In this document: positions 37,624 to 48,274 of the stretch, one piece after another
Layout: the number at the start of each line of letters is the position of its first letter
How positions within the stretch are numbered: the first letter of the stretch is position 1
From: PMG-095 sp037200885
GTDB taxonomy: Bacteria; Myxococcota_A; Polyangia; Polyangiales; Polyangiaceae
Direction of reading: 5' to 3'
Length of the DNA stretch: 64,000 bases
Assembly (NCBI GenBank): GCA_037200885.1
Contig: JBBCIN010000002.1
Location: 2,170,001 to 2,234,000, forward strand
Notes under the pieces: generated by a model
The model's input: the letters and a program-made list of their open reading frames with translations, nothing else
Databases searched by the model: none
Told to the model about the DNA's origin: nothing
Program-made: the position numbers and the translations under genes

Positions 37624-38874
37624 TCACTTCTTTCGAGCGGCGTGTGCGACGGCGCGCGGCGCCGTGCTCGGACCTGCCGCGAGCTGCTCGAGCTTGCGCT
37701 GCAGGGCCTTGGGATTGATCGCGCCCTTGTACACGTAGAGCGCGGCCGAATCCGCGCCGTCCAGCACTTCTTCGCTGACCCGCAGACGCGCGCTGACGAC
37801 GAACACGATCTTGCTCGACAGGCCCTGCTCCACGAGCTCGATGCGTCGCCAGACGGCCGCGCGATTCCAAAAGCCCAGTACCTCGCACAAGACGAGCTCA
37901 CCCGTCCCTCGATGGGTGAAGCACAGATCCGGAACGCACAGGCCGATGCCCGGCAAGTCCAACACCTCTTGGGCGAGCTCTGCGCGCCAGCTTTCGCTCT
38001 CCCGGAATGCCTCGATCAACGCCTGCACTTCATCGCGTGGGGGACTTGGCTCGAGACTGCGAGCTTGCGTCAACTCCAGCGCGAACGTGAGCGGATCGCG
38101 CTTTTTTCCCCAGCGAAGATCGGCCACGAGCTGCACGCTGTCGCAGGCTTCGAGTGCGGGCAGCAGCAACGCGAGCTCCAATCCATATTTTGTCACGGAC
38201 TCGAATAGGCTATACGGGCCATCGATTTCGATTCGATAGCCGCCGCCCGCACGGGCCGACATACGAAATAGCAGCTGCCGAAACTTCAATTTTTGAAACA
38301 GCGCGCGATATTGGTCAGGGCTGGCACAGAGCACATCGACCATCACCCGCACCGAGCACAAGAGCACCGCCTGCACCTCGGCTCGCGCGTGACGAGCGAG
38401 TAAACCTTCGGCGTCGTACGGCGGGGCCTTGAGCAGTCGTTCCGCGCTGCGTAAATCGGAATACAACCCCGCATCGAGGGCCTCGGGCGTGACACCGAGG
38501 GCCGCCGCGGTGTCGGCCAGGACCTGATCGCGATCGAAGCGCGCGCCGATGGCCAAATCTCGGCGAGCGAGCACGGCCCGAGAGAACACTTCCCGACGCA
38601 AGGTCGGAGCGTCGAGGGCCGCGTTGCCGTCGAACACACTGTCGTCGAGCGAAAGCTTTCGCAAGGCGAGCAGCAGCTTCTTTTCTTGGGGGGTGCTCTC
38701 GAGCTCGTTCAGCGCCTCTTCCACGACGAGACGCGTCTGGTTCACCGTCCCGGCCAGCACGGTGAGCACCTGCTCGGCCAACGCGCGCGCCCGAAGCCCG
38801 GCCTCCACGGATGGCTTGACCAGCGACAGAGCGCCGTTTTTCTTCCTGACTCGGACGAGCTCCGGACTAATCAC
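37624..38874 (-). CDS. DUF790/Bax1-like nuclease, partner of XPB helicase
   Basis: A 416-residue protein of the DUF790 family. The archaeal member Bax1 is a nuclease that forms a complex with the XPB helicase. GTG 38874 follows the helicase stop by three bases. The C-terminal nuclease-like part contains IGLCVPDLCFTHRGTGELVLCEVLGFWNR, with the PD...(D/E)xE arrangement of a PD-(D/E)XK fold. Probably cuts damaged DNA unwound by the neighbouring helicase. Confidence 0.85.
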   Translation of the reverse strand: MISPELVRVRKKNGALSLVKPSVEAGLRARALAEQVLTVLAGTVNQTRLVVEEALNELESTPQEKKLLLALRKLSLDDSVFDGNAALDAPTLRREVFSRAVLARRDLAIGARFDRDQVLADTAAALGVTPEALDAGLYSDLRSAERLLKAPPYDAEGLLARHARAEVQAVLLCSVRVMVDVLCASPDQYRALFQKLKFRQLLFRMSARAGGGYRIEIDGPYSLFESVTKYGLELALLLPALEACDSVQLVADLRWGKKRDPLTFALELTQARSLEPSPPRDEVQALIEAFRESESWRAELAQEVLDLPGIGLCVPDLCFTHRGTGELVLCEVLGFWNRAAVWRRIELVEQGLSSKIVFVVSARLRVSEEVLDGADSAALYVYKGAINPKALQRKLEQLAAGPSTAPRAVAHAARKK

Positions 38875-38877
38875 GGC

Positions 38878-40250
<1,373 letters not shown>

Positions 40251-40254
<4 letters not shown>

Positions 40255-40916
40255 CGAAATAGGCGCGCCGCGCCCTCTCCCGAAGTGCCACCCATCAGCT
40301 CGACCGGCACGTGGAACACGAGCTCGCCCATGTACAATCCACGCCGCTCGCGCATGCGCAGCAAAGACACCGTGCAATTGCCGAACTTGAGGATGCAGAC
40401 GCGCGGGATCGGCTCGCACACGAGCGCCTTGACCAACTGGTAATGAAACCCGCCGTGGCCGACCAAAAGGACGCGCTCCTCCGCCTCGCGATGGCGCGCT
40501 TCGAGTCGCGTCATCAAGCGTGTCAGCCGCGCTTGCACGTCCGCATTGCTTTCCCCGCCATAGGCCGCAAAGTCGCCGGTTTCGCCCAGCGGGCGGTGCA
40601 TGAACTCGGGGTGCGCTTCGCGGATCTCGGCCTCGTTCAGACCCTCGAGAGAGCCCGCGCCGATCTCCGGCAGATCTTCGTCGATCAATGCGTGCGGACG
40701 GATGCCCGTTTCAGCCACGATGTCGGCGGTCTGGAACGCTCGCTTCAGCGGCGAGCTATAAACGGCGTTGAACGCCAGGCCGCTCGCGCCAATGAACGCT
40801 CCGGCGCGCGCGGCTTGTTCGCGGCCGAGCGCGCTGAGCGGGTAGTCACGCCGGCCTTGCATGCGGCCTTGGGCGTTGCCTTCACTCTCGCCGTGGCGCA
40901 AAAGCATGATTTCCAT
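40251..40916 (-). CDS. Histidine phosphatase family protein
   Basis: A 221-residue phosphatase or mutase-like enzyme. The catalytic phosphohistidine motif is LLRHGESEGNAQGRMQG near the N-terminus, and a second His is in VLLVGHGGFHYQL. The substrate cannot be told from sequence (candidates include small sugar phosphates). It heads the operon with the helicase, nuclease and DTW genes. Confidence 0.88.
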
Positions 40917-40994
40917 GGGCGGTCGCGCGGGAGTTTGCCAGAATCTGTGCCCGAAGCAGCGAATTGTCGCAAGCGGTCCCGAGGAGCTCCGAAC

Positions 40995-41417
40995 GTGGTC
41001 GATATCTTCGTCGAATATCAGGGCGATCTACACTGCCGTGCCCAGCACGGTCCGTCCGGGGCGGAGCTGGTGACGGACGCGCCGGTCGACAATCACGGTT
41101 TGGGCGCTTCGTTTTCCCCGACCGACCTAGTAGCGACCGGCCTCGGTACCTGCGTAGCAACTACGATGGGGATCTTTGCGAAGAAGCACGGCTATCGGCT
41201 GGAGGGCACGCGTGTGCAGGTCAAAAAGACCATGACCAGCGTCGCCCCACGGCGCATCGCGGAGCTCGCGGTAGAGGTCCGCTTGCCTCAGCGCGCCACG
41301 CTGAGCGTCGCGAGCGGCCGTAGCGATTTGGAGCGCGTCGCCGAGCAGTGCCCGGTGCGTCTGAGCCTGCTGGACGCGATCGCCGTACCGATGCGCTTCG
41401 ACTGGCAGAGCGAGTGA
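40995..41417 (+). CDS. OsmC/Ohr-family peroxide reductase
   Basis: A 140-residue OsmC-like protein from GTG 40995, eight bases after GAGGAG. The two redox cysteines are in GLGTCVATTMG and ERVAEQCPVRLS. Family members reduce organic hydroperoxides in the cytosol. It is divergent from the histidine phosphatase gene and convergent with the lipoprotein gene that follows. Confidence 0.88.
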   Translation: MVDIFVEYQGDLHCRAQHGPSGAELVTDAPVDNHGLGASFSPTDLVATGLGTCVATTMGIFAKKHGYRLEGTRVQVKKTMTSVAPRRIAELAVEVRLPQRATLSVASGRSDLERVAEQCPVRLSLLDAIAVPMRFDWQSE

Positions 41418-41422
41418 GTGCG

Positions 41423-42244
41423 TTATTCGTCGCGCTCGGGCGCAGCGAGCGTTCCGACGCATGAATTGCCGCCGGCCGAACGGAAGCAGCGCACCCCGAC
41501 CACGTCGGGGACGCCCAAACGACCGGCCGCGATCAACACCCCGTAGCGCAGCGCGCGTTCGTCGCAGCCTTCGGCGCAGGAAGCGACCAGATCGCCCAAG
41601 GTCGTGTGTGACAGCGGCAAACGCGCGAGCTCGTGGACGTCCGCGCCGCCGCGAGCGGGCCGTTCGAAATGCGAAATCGTGGGCTCGAACTTCAACGAAA
41701 TGCGGAAAGCGAGCGATGCGTCGGGTTCGTCAATCCGCTTGACGTCGCTGCCGCTCGGAGCGGGCCTGCCTTGAGGACGTGAGCGTGGCGCGCTGAGTGG
41801 CCGCAGTTTGGACAAAGCAGCCCGGCGGTAGCGAGCCACGTCCGCGGCGCAGCTGAGCTCATACGTCTGCGGCACGCTCGTGCCCAGCCGATCTGCGCTG
41901 CAGTGAGCGCCAAGCAAAGCTTCCCCGCCCGCGCTGGCCGCGGATTCGTGCAGAACGACCAAGAGGCGTTCGCTCGAGCAGTCCAAGTCACTCAGGGCTA
42001 CGCCATCGAGGTGGCGAAAGCCTGGCCTGAGCGTGCAGCTGTCATGCACGGTGCCGAGTGTTTCGAGCTCGTCGGTGGCTGCCGCCAGATCGAGCACTGC
42101 CTCCGGCTCGGCGCGGCGCGCTTCGCGGGTGCCTTCGAAGTTCGCGGGGTCGAAGCGCCCTGCGCAGGCTGTCGCCAGGACGGCGACGCCAACAGAGGCC
42201 AGCGATCGCCAACGGCTCACGGTTGCGCGCCTCGTGCCAGTCAT
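41423..42244 (-). CDS. Lipoprotein of unknown function
   Basis: A 273-residue protein from ATG 42244 with a signal sequence and lipobox (VLATAC, Cys about 26). The mature part has several Cys (TLRPG, LSDLDCSSER, HCSADR, SCAEGCDERAL), which may form disulfides. No family recognised. An in-frame start 30 codons upstream is less likely because it would bury the signal sequence. Confidence 0.7.
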   Translation of the reverse strand: MTGTRRATVSRWRSLASVGVAVLATACAGRFDPANFEGTREARRAEPEAVLDLAAATDELETLGTVHDSCTLRPGFRHLDGVALSDLDCSSERLLVVLHESAASAGGEALLGAHCSADRLGTSVPQTYELSCAADVARYRRAALSKLRPLSAPRSRPQGRPAPSGSDVKRIDEPDASLAFRISLKFEPTISHFERPARGGADVHELARLPLSHTTLGDLVASCAEGCDERALRYGVLIAAGRLGVPDVVGVRCFRSAGGNSCVGTLAAPERDE

Positions 42245-42279
42245 GCTCGAACGCAGCCTAGCGCGCTCGTCAGCCACCC

Positions 42280-42321
42280 ACAAAACACAACGGCGCGACA
42301 GGTCCGGAACCTGCCGCGCCG
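42280..42321 (-). terminator. Rho-independent terminator of the Gly-rich lipoprotein gene
   Basis: Arms CGGCGCG and CGCGCCG with an inner AGGT/ACCT pair form a long hairpin at 42291-42321. On the minus strand it is followed by TTGTGTTTTGTG. It lies about 65 bases behind the gene at 42387. Confidence 0.7.
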
Positions 42322-42386
42322 ATGCATTCCGCAAAGTGGTTGCTCATCGGCTCGGCGCGTACGCACCAGGCCGATGAACGAGGCAC

Positions 42387-42719
42387 TCAGGTGGTCGTGG
42401 CGCCAGCGACGAGCTCGCCAGCCGAGCCAGCGCTCGCAGGCTCGCCAGCCGAGCCGCCGGCCGCTTCGCCAGCCGAACCGCCAGCCGATTCGCCAGCCGC
42501 ACCCGGCGCTCCACCGATCGGCTCTTCGCCAGCTTCGCCGCCGCCGCCGCTCTTACCGGCACTGCCGCCGCCCTTGCCAGCGTTGCCGCCGCCGGACTTG
42601 CCCGCCGTGCCGCTCGAACCAGCCGCACCGGGGCTAGTGTCGTCGTCGCTTCCGCATCCTACCAACGCGATGCCCGCGCCGAGCGCGACCACTGCGAGCA
42701 AGCCAGTTAGTTTCTTCAT
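42387..42719 (-). CDS. Small Gly/Ala/Ser-rich lipoprotein
   Basis: A 110-residue protein. ATG 42719 has GGAGG seven bases upstream and begins MKKLTGLLAVVALG. The lipobox is ALVGC (Cys about 22), followed by SDDD, which suggests an Asp-type sorting context. The remainder is low-complexity GGSAGE/GKSGGG-like sequence. Probably a membrane-anchored spacer-like protein; such lipoproteins are common in myxobacteria. Confidence 0.75.
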   Translation of the reverse strand: MKKLTGLLAVVALGAGIALVGCGSDDDTSPGAAGSSGTAGKSGGGNAGKGGGSAGKSGGGGEAGEEPIGGAPGAAGESAGGSAGEAAGGSAGEPASAGSAGELVAGATTT

Positions 42720-43112
42720 ATCCATTCCTCCGAAATAACCTAGGTTAGTCACGTAACACGTGGGCAGAGCCGCCCGCTGGCCCCTTAAGCACGTGGCGTG
42801 CCACATTGGCGAGCCACCGAAGAATCCAGCTAAGTAGTAAGAACTGCTAAGTAAATTAAGTAGTGTGCAAGTCTCGGACCCACACGAACCACCATGAACC
42901 CCGACTTTCGTGTCATGGTGTCAGTCCTCTTACAACCGCTTGAATATCATTGCAATCCTATGACGAACTCGTTTCTGCCGGAACCGCGTGGGTGCGCGTT
43001 CGTAGGTGCGGGTGGCAGCTTGGGCAAGCGGCACACCTTCGCCGCTAACTACTGAAGACCACGAGTATTTTGGCCTCGACACCGGCCATCGGCCCAATCC
43101 GGGCTCGGCCCC
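42720..43112. other. Intergenic stretch with AT-rich TAAGTA repeats
   Basis: No gene that I can support. The part around 42830-42865 contains TAAGTAGTAAG, CTAAGTAAAT and TAAGTAGTG, a short AT-rich patch unusual for this genome that may hold the promoter of the Gly-rich lipoprotein gene. The rest shows no clear structure. Confidence 0.4.
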
Positions 43113-44375
43113 TCAGTCGCCGCGTTTTTTTCGCATGCTCGGTGTCAGTTTGTCGAACTGACCGACGGCGGGCCCGATGGCATCCCTTCCAAAGCGCTCC
43201 CGAATCGCGTCGAGAGCGACGCCGAGCTGGCGCTTGGGCCGCCCGCTCTCCGTGAACAGATCGAGCTGCGTCTGTTGCGCGGCGCTGAGCTGCGAGACCG
43301 ACACGCCGAGCAGCCGCACGGGTTCCGCGATCTTGGCTGCGTCCCAGAGTTCGAGCACGACGTCGCGGATGACGCGGCCATCGTCGGTGGGCAACCGCAG
43401 CGTCTTGGCGCGCGTCAGCAGTGGGTACACCGGTTCTTCGCCGTCTTCGCCAGGAACGCGGGCGGCGCGGCGAGTGCGCGACTGCCCCAGTTTTATCTTC
43501 AGCGTGATCGTGTGGCCCATGTAGCCCGAGCCTCGCAAGCGTCGCGCGACTTCGTCGGCGTGCGCAGTGAGCGCTGCGCTCACCAATTCACGCTCGAGGA
43601 CGTTCACCTCGAAGGTGCTCTCTTCGCCGATCGACTTCGCGACGCGGGCAGACACCACCGCGCGCGGATCGTGCCCGGCGGCCAATGCTTGCAACTCGGC
43701 GGCCCGTTCTCCGAGCTCGCGCGCAAGCTGACGCGCATCGTAGCTCACCAACTCCCCCAACGTTTTCAGACCCAAGCGCTCGAGTTTTTGGGCCAAAACG
43801 GGTCCGACGCCCCAGAGCCGACGGAGCGGCAGTGGGGCCAGCAAAGCACGCACCTCGTGCGCAGCCACGACGCGCAGGCCATCCGGTTTGGCCAAGGTGC
43901 AAGCGATCTTGGCGACCAGTTTGTTGGGGGCCACGGCCACCGTCACCGTCAGCTCGGTCCGCTCTCGGACGCGCTGCTTGAGCTGGGTTGCGAGCTGCAG
44001 CGGCCCCCCAAATAAGCGCTCCGAGCCGGTGATGTCGAGGAACGCCTCGTCCAGCGCGATCGGTTCGATCTCCGGGGTGAACTCGGCAAAGACGGCGTGG
44101 ACTTGCTCGGAGACTTCCGCGTAGCGCGCCATGTTGGGCGCCACGAACACGCCTTGCGGACACAATGCGCGCGCGCGAAAGCCCGGCATCGCCGAGCGCA
44201 CCCCGTATTTGCGCGCCTCATACGAGGCGGCCGCGACTACGCCTCGGGGTGAGTTGGCGCCGACGATCACCGGCCGCCCGCGCAACTCCGGATGATCGCG
44301 CTGTTCGATGGACGCGTAGAACGCGTCCATATCCGCATGCAGGATGAAACGCGAACCGAACTCGGCCGTGGTCAC
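43113..44375 (-). CDS. dinB: DNA polymerase IV (Y family)
   Basis: A 420-residue translesion polymerase. Catalytic acids are D15 (HADMDAFYASIE) and D109/E110 (IALDEAF). The thumb has LPLRRLWGVGPVLAQKL and the little finger follows. The C-terminal clamp-binding motif is QLDLF. It starts at GTG 44375 in a GTGA overlap with a RecA-fold gene, suggesting co-translation and a shared role in damage tolerance. Confidence 0.95.
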   Translation of the reverse strand: MTTAEFGSRFILHADMDAFYASIEQRDHPELRGRPVIVGANSPRGVVAAASYEARKYGVRSAMPGFRARALCPQGVFVAPNMARYAEVSEQVHAVFAEFTPEIEPIALDEAFLDITGSERLFGGPLQLATQLKQRVRERTELTVTVAVAPNKLVAKIACTLAKPDGLRVVAAHEVRALLAPLPLRRLWGVGPVLAQKLERLGLKTLGELVSYDARQLARELGERAAELQALAAGHDPRAVVSARVAKSIGEESTFEVNVLERELVSAALTAHADEVARRLRGSGYMGHTITLKIKLGQSRTRRAARVPGEDGEEPVYPLLTRAKTLRLPTDDGRVIRDVVLELWDAAKIAEPVRLLGVSVSQLSAAQQTQLDLFTESGRPKRQLGVALDAIRERFGRDAIGPAVGQFDKLTPSMRKKRGD

Positions 44376-45262
44376 GGGCGCGGCTCGGACTCCTCGAACA
44401 GTGCCGCGCCGGGGATGAAGCGCAGCGGCACGCTACCGGTCTCGCCGACACGATTTTTGTAGACGTAAAACTCCATCGCACGCGCGCCGTCTTCGGCGGC
44501 AACTCCCGAGAGCGTGCGCAGCTCTCCCGCGAGTGTGACCGCAGGTGCGACGAAATCCGCGTGGCGCGCAAGCGTGGTGAAGACGACCGAGCAGCCTTGT
44601 TCGGCGATGCGCCGCAAATCGTAGGCAACGTGCGTGACCCGTCCTTCCATGCTGCTATTGGCCGCTGCGGCGAGCGAGACCGACCCGTTGCCCACGGCCG
44701 AAAAGGCCTCGATGTCGTCGACGACGAGCAGCGCGCGTTCATGGCGCGACCATTGCTGGGCGGCGCACTCAGTGAGCGACTGCGTCGATTCCAGCCCGCG
44801 CGCGCGGTACAAGTGGAGCTGTGCGCCGACCTTCTTGACCACGGTCTCCACCGAGTCGGCGACGGCGCGATGCGTGGCGGCGTCTTGCCAGGCCTGGCCG
44901 GACCAGATCATGCCGTAGGGAGTGTTGACCTCGGGGTATTCACGGTAAAGCGCACGCGCGCTGAGACGAGCCATCACCTCGGTGGCATCGAGGGACGCGC
45001 TCGCGAACACCACGCCCGCCTTGGCGCGCGCGGCCATGTAGCCAACCAAGAGAGCGAACGCGCTGCGACCCACGCCAGATGCGCCGGCGATGGCCAAGAC
45101 GGTTCCGCTGCGGAGCCCGCCGTGGAGCATGCGGTCGAGGGTCGGGAAGCCGGTAGCGGTCGCGGGGGCATGCGAGCCGAGGCGCGTGGTCACATCCACC
45201 TGCATCGCCGTCAGCGCGATGCCTGCCGAACCGCCGGACCTTGGAATGTTGTCGGAGCTCAC
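44372..45262 (-). CDS. DnaB/RecA-fold ATPase-like protein coupled to dinB
   Basis: A 296-residue protein from GTG 45262; ATG 45205 is another option. The fold looks like the DnaB C-terminal/KaiC group: TGFPTLDRMLHGGLRSG, then a Walker A-like GASGVGRS (60-67) where Arg replaces the essential Lys, and a Walker B-like LLVVDDIEAF. It is translationally coupled to dinB. The arrangement recalls the ImuA-ImuB mutasome, where a RecA-like protein supports a Y-family polymerase. ATP hydrolysis may be lost. Confidence 0.75.
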   Translation of the reverse strand: MSSDNIPRSGGSAGIALTAMQVDVTTRLGSHAPATATGFPTLDRMLHGGLRSGTVLAIAGASGVGRSAFALLVGYMAARAKAGVVFASASLDATEVMARLSARALYREYPEVNTPYGMIWSGQAWQDAATHRAVADSVETVVKKVGAQLHLYRARGLESTQSLTECAAQQWSRHERALLVVDDIEAFSAVGNGSVSLAAAANSSMEGRVTHVAYDLRRIAEQGCSVVFTTLARHADFVAPAVTLAGELRTLSGVAAEDGARAMEFYVYKNRVGETGSVPLRFIPGAALFEESEPRP

Positions 45263-45461
45263 GGGTGGAGGATAGCCGACTCGGACAGCGGCAACCGGGC
45301 CTGTCCCGACAGCGGCGAAAAGGCGGCCCAAAATCGGCCGCCGTCAGGTCGCGCCAAGCTCGCGAGACGTCGAAGTCGAGACAAACATCTCAGTTCGAGA
45401 CCCCGAGCTGCGATATTTGCCGGCTTTTTTGCCTGGCACACGCTTCGCAGTGGGGTGGCAC

Positions 45462-45752
45462 ATGCCCAAGAAACGTACTCACTCGGCGCCGCCCCTAGCG
45501 TTCGCCCTGGATGGCAGCCTGTGGCTGAATGCCGCCGGACACCTCGATCCCGCCCTCTTCACGAAGCTTGCGCAGGCGCTTTCAGTTCCACCGAGCGAGC
45601 TTTTCGTCGGGACACGCTTGCCCCCCGCGCAGCGCGGCCAAGCCCTCAATCGCTTCGATGACGCGGCCGCAGAAGCTGCCGCTCGCATCCATGGCCTCGG
45701 TGCGCAAAGTTCTAGCCGGGGCAGATCACATAAGACCTACAAAAAGGTCTGA
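45462..45752 (+). CDS. Small hypothetical protein
   Basis: A 96-residue protein from ATG 45462. A basic start (PKKRTHS) precedes a region resembling a small substrate-binding fold (FALDGSLWLNAAGHLDPALF) and a basic C-terminus (SSRGRSHKTYKKV). No family recognised. It is divergent from the dinB operon and 39 bases before the next gene. Confidence 0.55.
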   Translation: MPKKRTHSAPPLAFALDGSLWLNAAGHLDPALFTKLAQALSVPPSELFVGTRLPPAQRGQALNRFDDAAAEAAARIHGLGAQSSSRGRSHKTYKKV

Positions 45753-45791
45753 TGTAAGGCCCGCAAATGCCCTTACGATGCCCCACCACCC

Positions 45792-47234
45792 ATGGGGAAA
45801 ATCTCGACCGACACCACCCTGGCATTCAAGTCCTCTCTAAAGACTGGAGCTGAACGCTTTCTCGCCCAAGCCCTCACGCACGTGTTGGCTCAAGGGTTTC
45901 GCACTCCCGATGATTTCTTGCGGCACTTCAAGCCGCTCGACCTGATGGTCGCGCTCGAGTCGGCGCACGAGCTGCGCGCCGAGATCTTGGTCAAGGCCGC
46001 CGGCGTGCACCAGAAGATTGCGATCAAGAAGTCGACCACTTCCGGGGCCGAAGATCTGCGCATCGCGATCGAAGAAGGCCTGACCGACGCCGCCGCGATC
46101 TTGGAGCTGTTTCCCGCCGACGACCGCGTGCGCTACTTGGAAGCACCCCGCCTTTGGTCGTTCTTGGTCGAAGACGAGTTTTGGTCGACGCTGAACGCGG
46201 AAGCGAACCGCGACCGCGCGATCGGGCGCATGACCTTCACGCTCGAGAACGCTCTCCGTGAGGATTTGATCTCACTGGCGGATATCGCCGATGGCATCAC
46301 CTTCGAGATGCTCTCCACGCGCTTGCCCCACAAGGAACTGCAGAAGTTGGTGGCGCACGCGCTGAAGCTCGGTCGCGAACGCAAGCCGCTGACCGAAGAG
46401 GCGTTGCTCGATAGCGTGTCACTGCCCCAAATCGTGGGCTATGTGCCGCTAGAGCACGTTTGGAAATCGGTCATCGTCGAGCGCGTGGCCAAGCCGGCCG
46501 GGTTCCTCGCGGCGCCGTCCACGGTCGACGCCAAGCCGCCTTCGACGCCCACTGCTCCCTCGAATCGCGGTTCGTCGGTACCGTCACCGCCGTCAGCCGA
46601 GCCGACCGCGGACGCTCGCAAGTCCGTGCCGCCGCCGAAGCCGCCGAGCGGCGCGCCGCGCAAACCAGAGGACAGCCTCGCGGAAATGGCCGCCGCTGAG
46701 GACGACGTAGACAAGCTGATTCAAAACGCACAGCGACCCGCTCCGGAAGAGGAGGCGCGCCGTCGCGTGCTGGAGAAGCTAGCCGGGATCAGCCGCCTGC
46801 CTCCCCACCATGAGGCTCTGACTACGCCGGTGCTGCTCTCGATCGAGTCGATGTATGCGGAGCTGCTGAGCTCCTCGACCGACGAAGCGCGCGAGCTCTG
46901 CATCCGGGATTCGTTCCCGAACCCGGCCCAGATGTCGAGCGCGCTGCTCGCGTTGATTGAGCTCTTGGATCCGAGCATCGACATCAACGACCCGGTGATC
47001 CGCGATGCCGACGTGGACTCGCTGATCAAGGTGGTGCTGTTCGAAGAGCGTCACCGCTACGAACAAGCGCATCCCTCGCTGCGGCCTCCGCCTTCGACCG
47101 CACCGCTACCGCCGCCGACCGGCTCGCGTCGCGCCGGCTCCGCGCCACCGCCACTCCCCCGGCCGACCGGTGCAGGTGGCGCCAGCATGCCGCCGCCTCT
47201 ACCGCCCCCAGGCGGTGAGAAGCGCGCACGCTGA
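45792..47234 (+). CDS. Hypothetical protein with Pro-rich linkers
   Basis: A 480-residue soluble protein. An N-terminal helical domain (about 1-230) is joined by a Pro/Ser-rich linker (about 232-290) to a second helical domain (about 295-430) and a Pro/Gly-rich tail. No catalytic motif is visible. Two helical domains with low-complexity linkers are common in myxobacterial proteins of unknown role. A terminator follows. Confidence 0.75.
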   Translation: MGKISTDTTLAFKSSLKTGAERFLAQALTHVLAQGFRTPDDFLRHFKPLDLMVALESAHELRAEILVKAAGVHQKIAIKKSTTSGAEDLRIAIEEGLTDAAAILELFPADDRVRYLEAPRLWSFLVEDEFWSTLNAEANRDRAIGRMTFTLENALREDLISLADIADGITFEMLSTRLPHKELQKLVAHALKLGRERKPLTEEALLDSVSLPQIVGYVPLEHVWKSVIVERVAKPAGFLAAPSTVDAKPPSTPTAPSNRGSSVPSPPSAEPTADARKSVPPPKPPSGAPRKPEDSLAEMAAAEDDVDKLIQNAQRPAPEEEARRRVLEKLAGISRLPPHHEALTTPVLLSIESMYAELLSSSTDEARELCIRDSFPNPAQMSSALLALIELLDPSIDINDPVIRDADVDSLIKVVLFEERHRYEQAHPSLRPPPSTAPLPPPTGSRRAGSAPPPLPRPTGAGGASMPPPLPPPGGEKRAR

Positions 47235-47268
47235 GACGTTAGCCGTAATCATTTCTCCACAAAGCCAG

Positions 47269-47303
47269 AAGGCCGAGCCGGATTACCGTGCTCGGCCTTT
47301 TGC
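47269..47303 (+). terminator. Rho-independent terminator
   Basis: Nine-base perfect stem AAGGCCGAG with CTCGGCCTT and a 13-base loop, followed by TTTGCTCTT, 35 bases behind the 45792 gene. Confidence 0.75.
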
Positions 47304-47340
47304 TCTTGCATCGAGCCCGGCGAAGCGAGCGGCTTGGGGT

Positions 47341-47668
47341 CGGGGCCCCAAAACCGACGGCGAAGTCCCGCCCGTGGGGCGGGAGCAGACCGTCCCCGCC
47401 CACGCTCGAACGCTTCTCGAGTTTTGGGGCCGGGGCCCCAAAACCGAGGGTGGGCCCCCGCCCGTGGGGCGGGAGCAGAGCGTCCCCGCCCACGCTCGAA
47501 CGCTTCTCGAGTTTTGGGGCCGGGGCCCCAAAACCGAGGGTGGGCCCCCGCCCGTGGGGCGGGAGCAGACCGTCCCCGCCCACGCTCGGACGCTTCTCGA
47601 GTTTTGGGGCCGGGGCCCCAAAACCGAGGGTGGGGCCCCGCTCGCGGGGCGGGAGCAGAGCTCCCGAC
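47341..47668. repeat. 90-bp tandem repeat, about 3.6 copies
   Basis: Units start CGGGGCCCCAAAACCG at 47341, 47431, 47521 and 47611, a period of exactly 90 bp. The two middle copies are nearly identical and the outer ones diverge. Each junction contains the palindrome GTTTTGGGGCC and GGCCCCAAAAC, and each unit also holds a CCCGCCCGTGGGGCGGG hairpin. Because 90 is a multiple of three, several frames stay open on both strands, but no ribosome-binding site or plausible protein is seen. Confidence 0.9.
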
Positions 47669-47673
47669 GACAG

Positions 47674-47757
47674 TGCCGACGGAGGGACTTGAACCCCCAC
47701 GACCTTGCGATCGCGTGGACCTGAACCACGTGCGTCTGCCAATTCCGCCACGTCGGC
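47674..47757 (-). tRNA. tRNA-Leu (CAG)
   Basis: An 84-base class II tRNA on the minus strand with acceptor arms GCCGACG and CGTCGGC, anticodon loop TTCAGGT (CAG), a long variable arm and T-loop TTCAAGT. CCA is not encoded. The following 227 bases hold no gene that I can support. Confidence 0.96.
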
Positions 47758-47984
47758 ATTCTTGGATCGGCCCAAGAACCCAGGCACTGCTCTATCACTG
47801 CGTTCGTATCACCAGGGGTCGGCCGCGAAGCCGATCAGGTCCCAGCTGGCGCGCCGGGTCTACCTCAGCGGGGCGGCAAGATGCAAGGGGAACGAGCGAC
47901 AAAACCGGGGCTACCAACGGCGGCCCCCGCGGACCTGACAAAAAACTGCTGGTAGTCGGCACGTAGCTGGTTCGAGATGAGCCG

Positions 47985-48248
47985 ATGCGCGGATTTTTGA
48001 TTGGGCTCAGCATTTCGCTCGCGTTCATCGTGGGCTGCGTCGCAAGTTCGACTCACTATGGCGTGCCGAAGGCCGAGGCTGCGGCCGTGGTCGAGCAGCG
48101 CTGGTCGTACTTCTGCTTCGAGGCGGGCAACGTCGATGACGTGAATTTCAAGGCCAACGCCGCAGGGATGCGAGGCTGGGAGATGGCCGCCTCCACGACC
48201 AACACCGCCGGGCAAATGGTTTGGTGTTTCCGTCAGCCGCGCCCCTGA
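47985..48248 (+). CDS. Small lipoprotein
   Basis: An 87-residue protein beginning MRGFLIGLSISLAF with a lipobox (FIVGC, Cys about 18). The mature part has a WSYFCFEAGNVDDVN segment and a second Cys (MVWCFRQ). No family recognised. It ends 26 bases before the convergent gene. Confidence 0.7.
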   Translation: MRGFLIGLSISLAFIVGCVASSTHYGVPKAEAAAVVEQRWSYFCFEAGNVDDVNFKANAAGMRGWEMAASTTNTAGQMVWCFRQPRP

Positions 48249-48274
48249 GGCGCGCTCGGGCTAGCGGTCGAGAT

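Noticed and set aside
47341..47668. Possible CRISPR array
   Set aside because: The whole 90-bp unit is repeated without unique spacers, and no cas genes are in the window.
47239..47966. Several long frames on both strands across the 90-bp repeats
   Set aside because: They stay open because the period is a multiple of three. They also run through tRNA-Leu and have no ribosome-binding site or recognisable domain.
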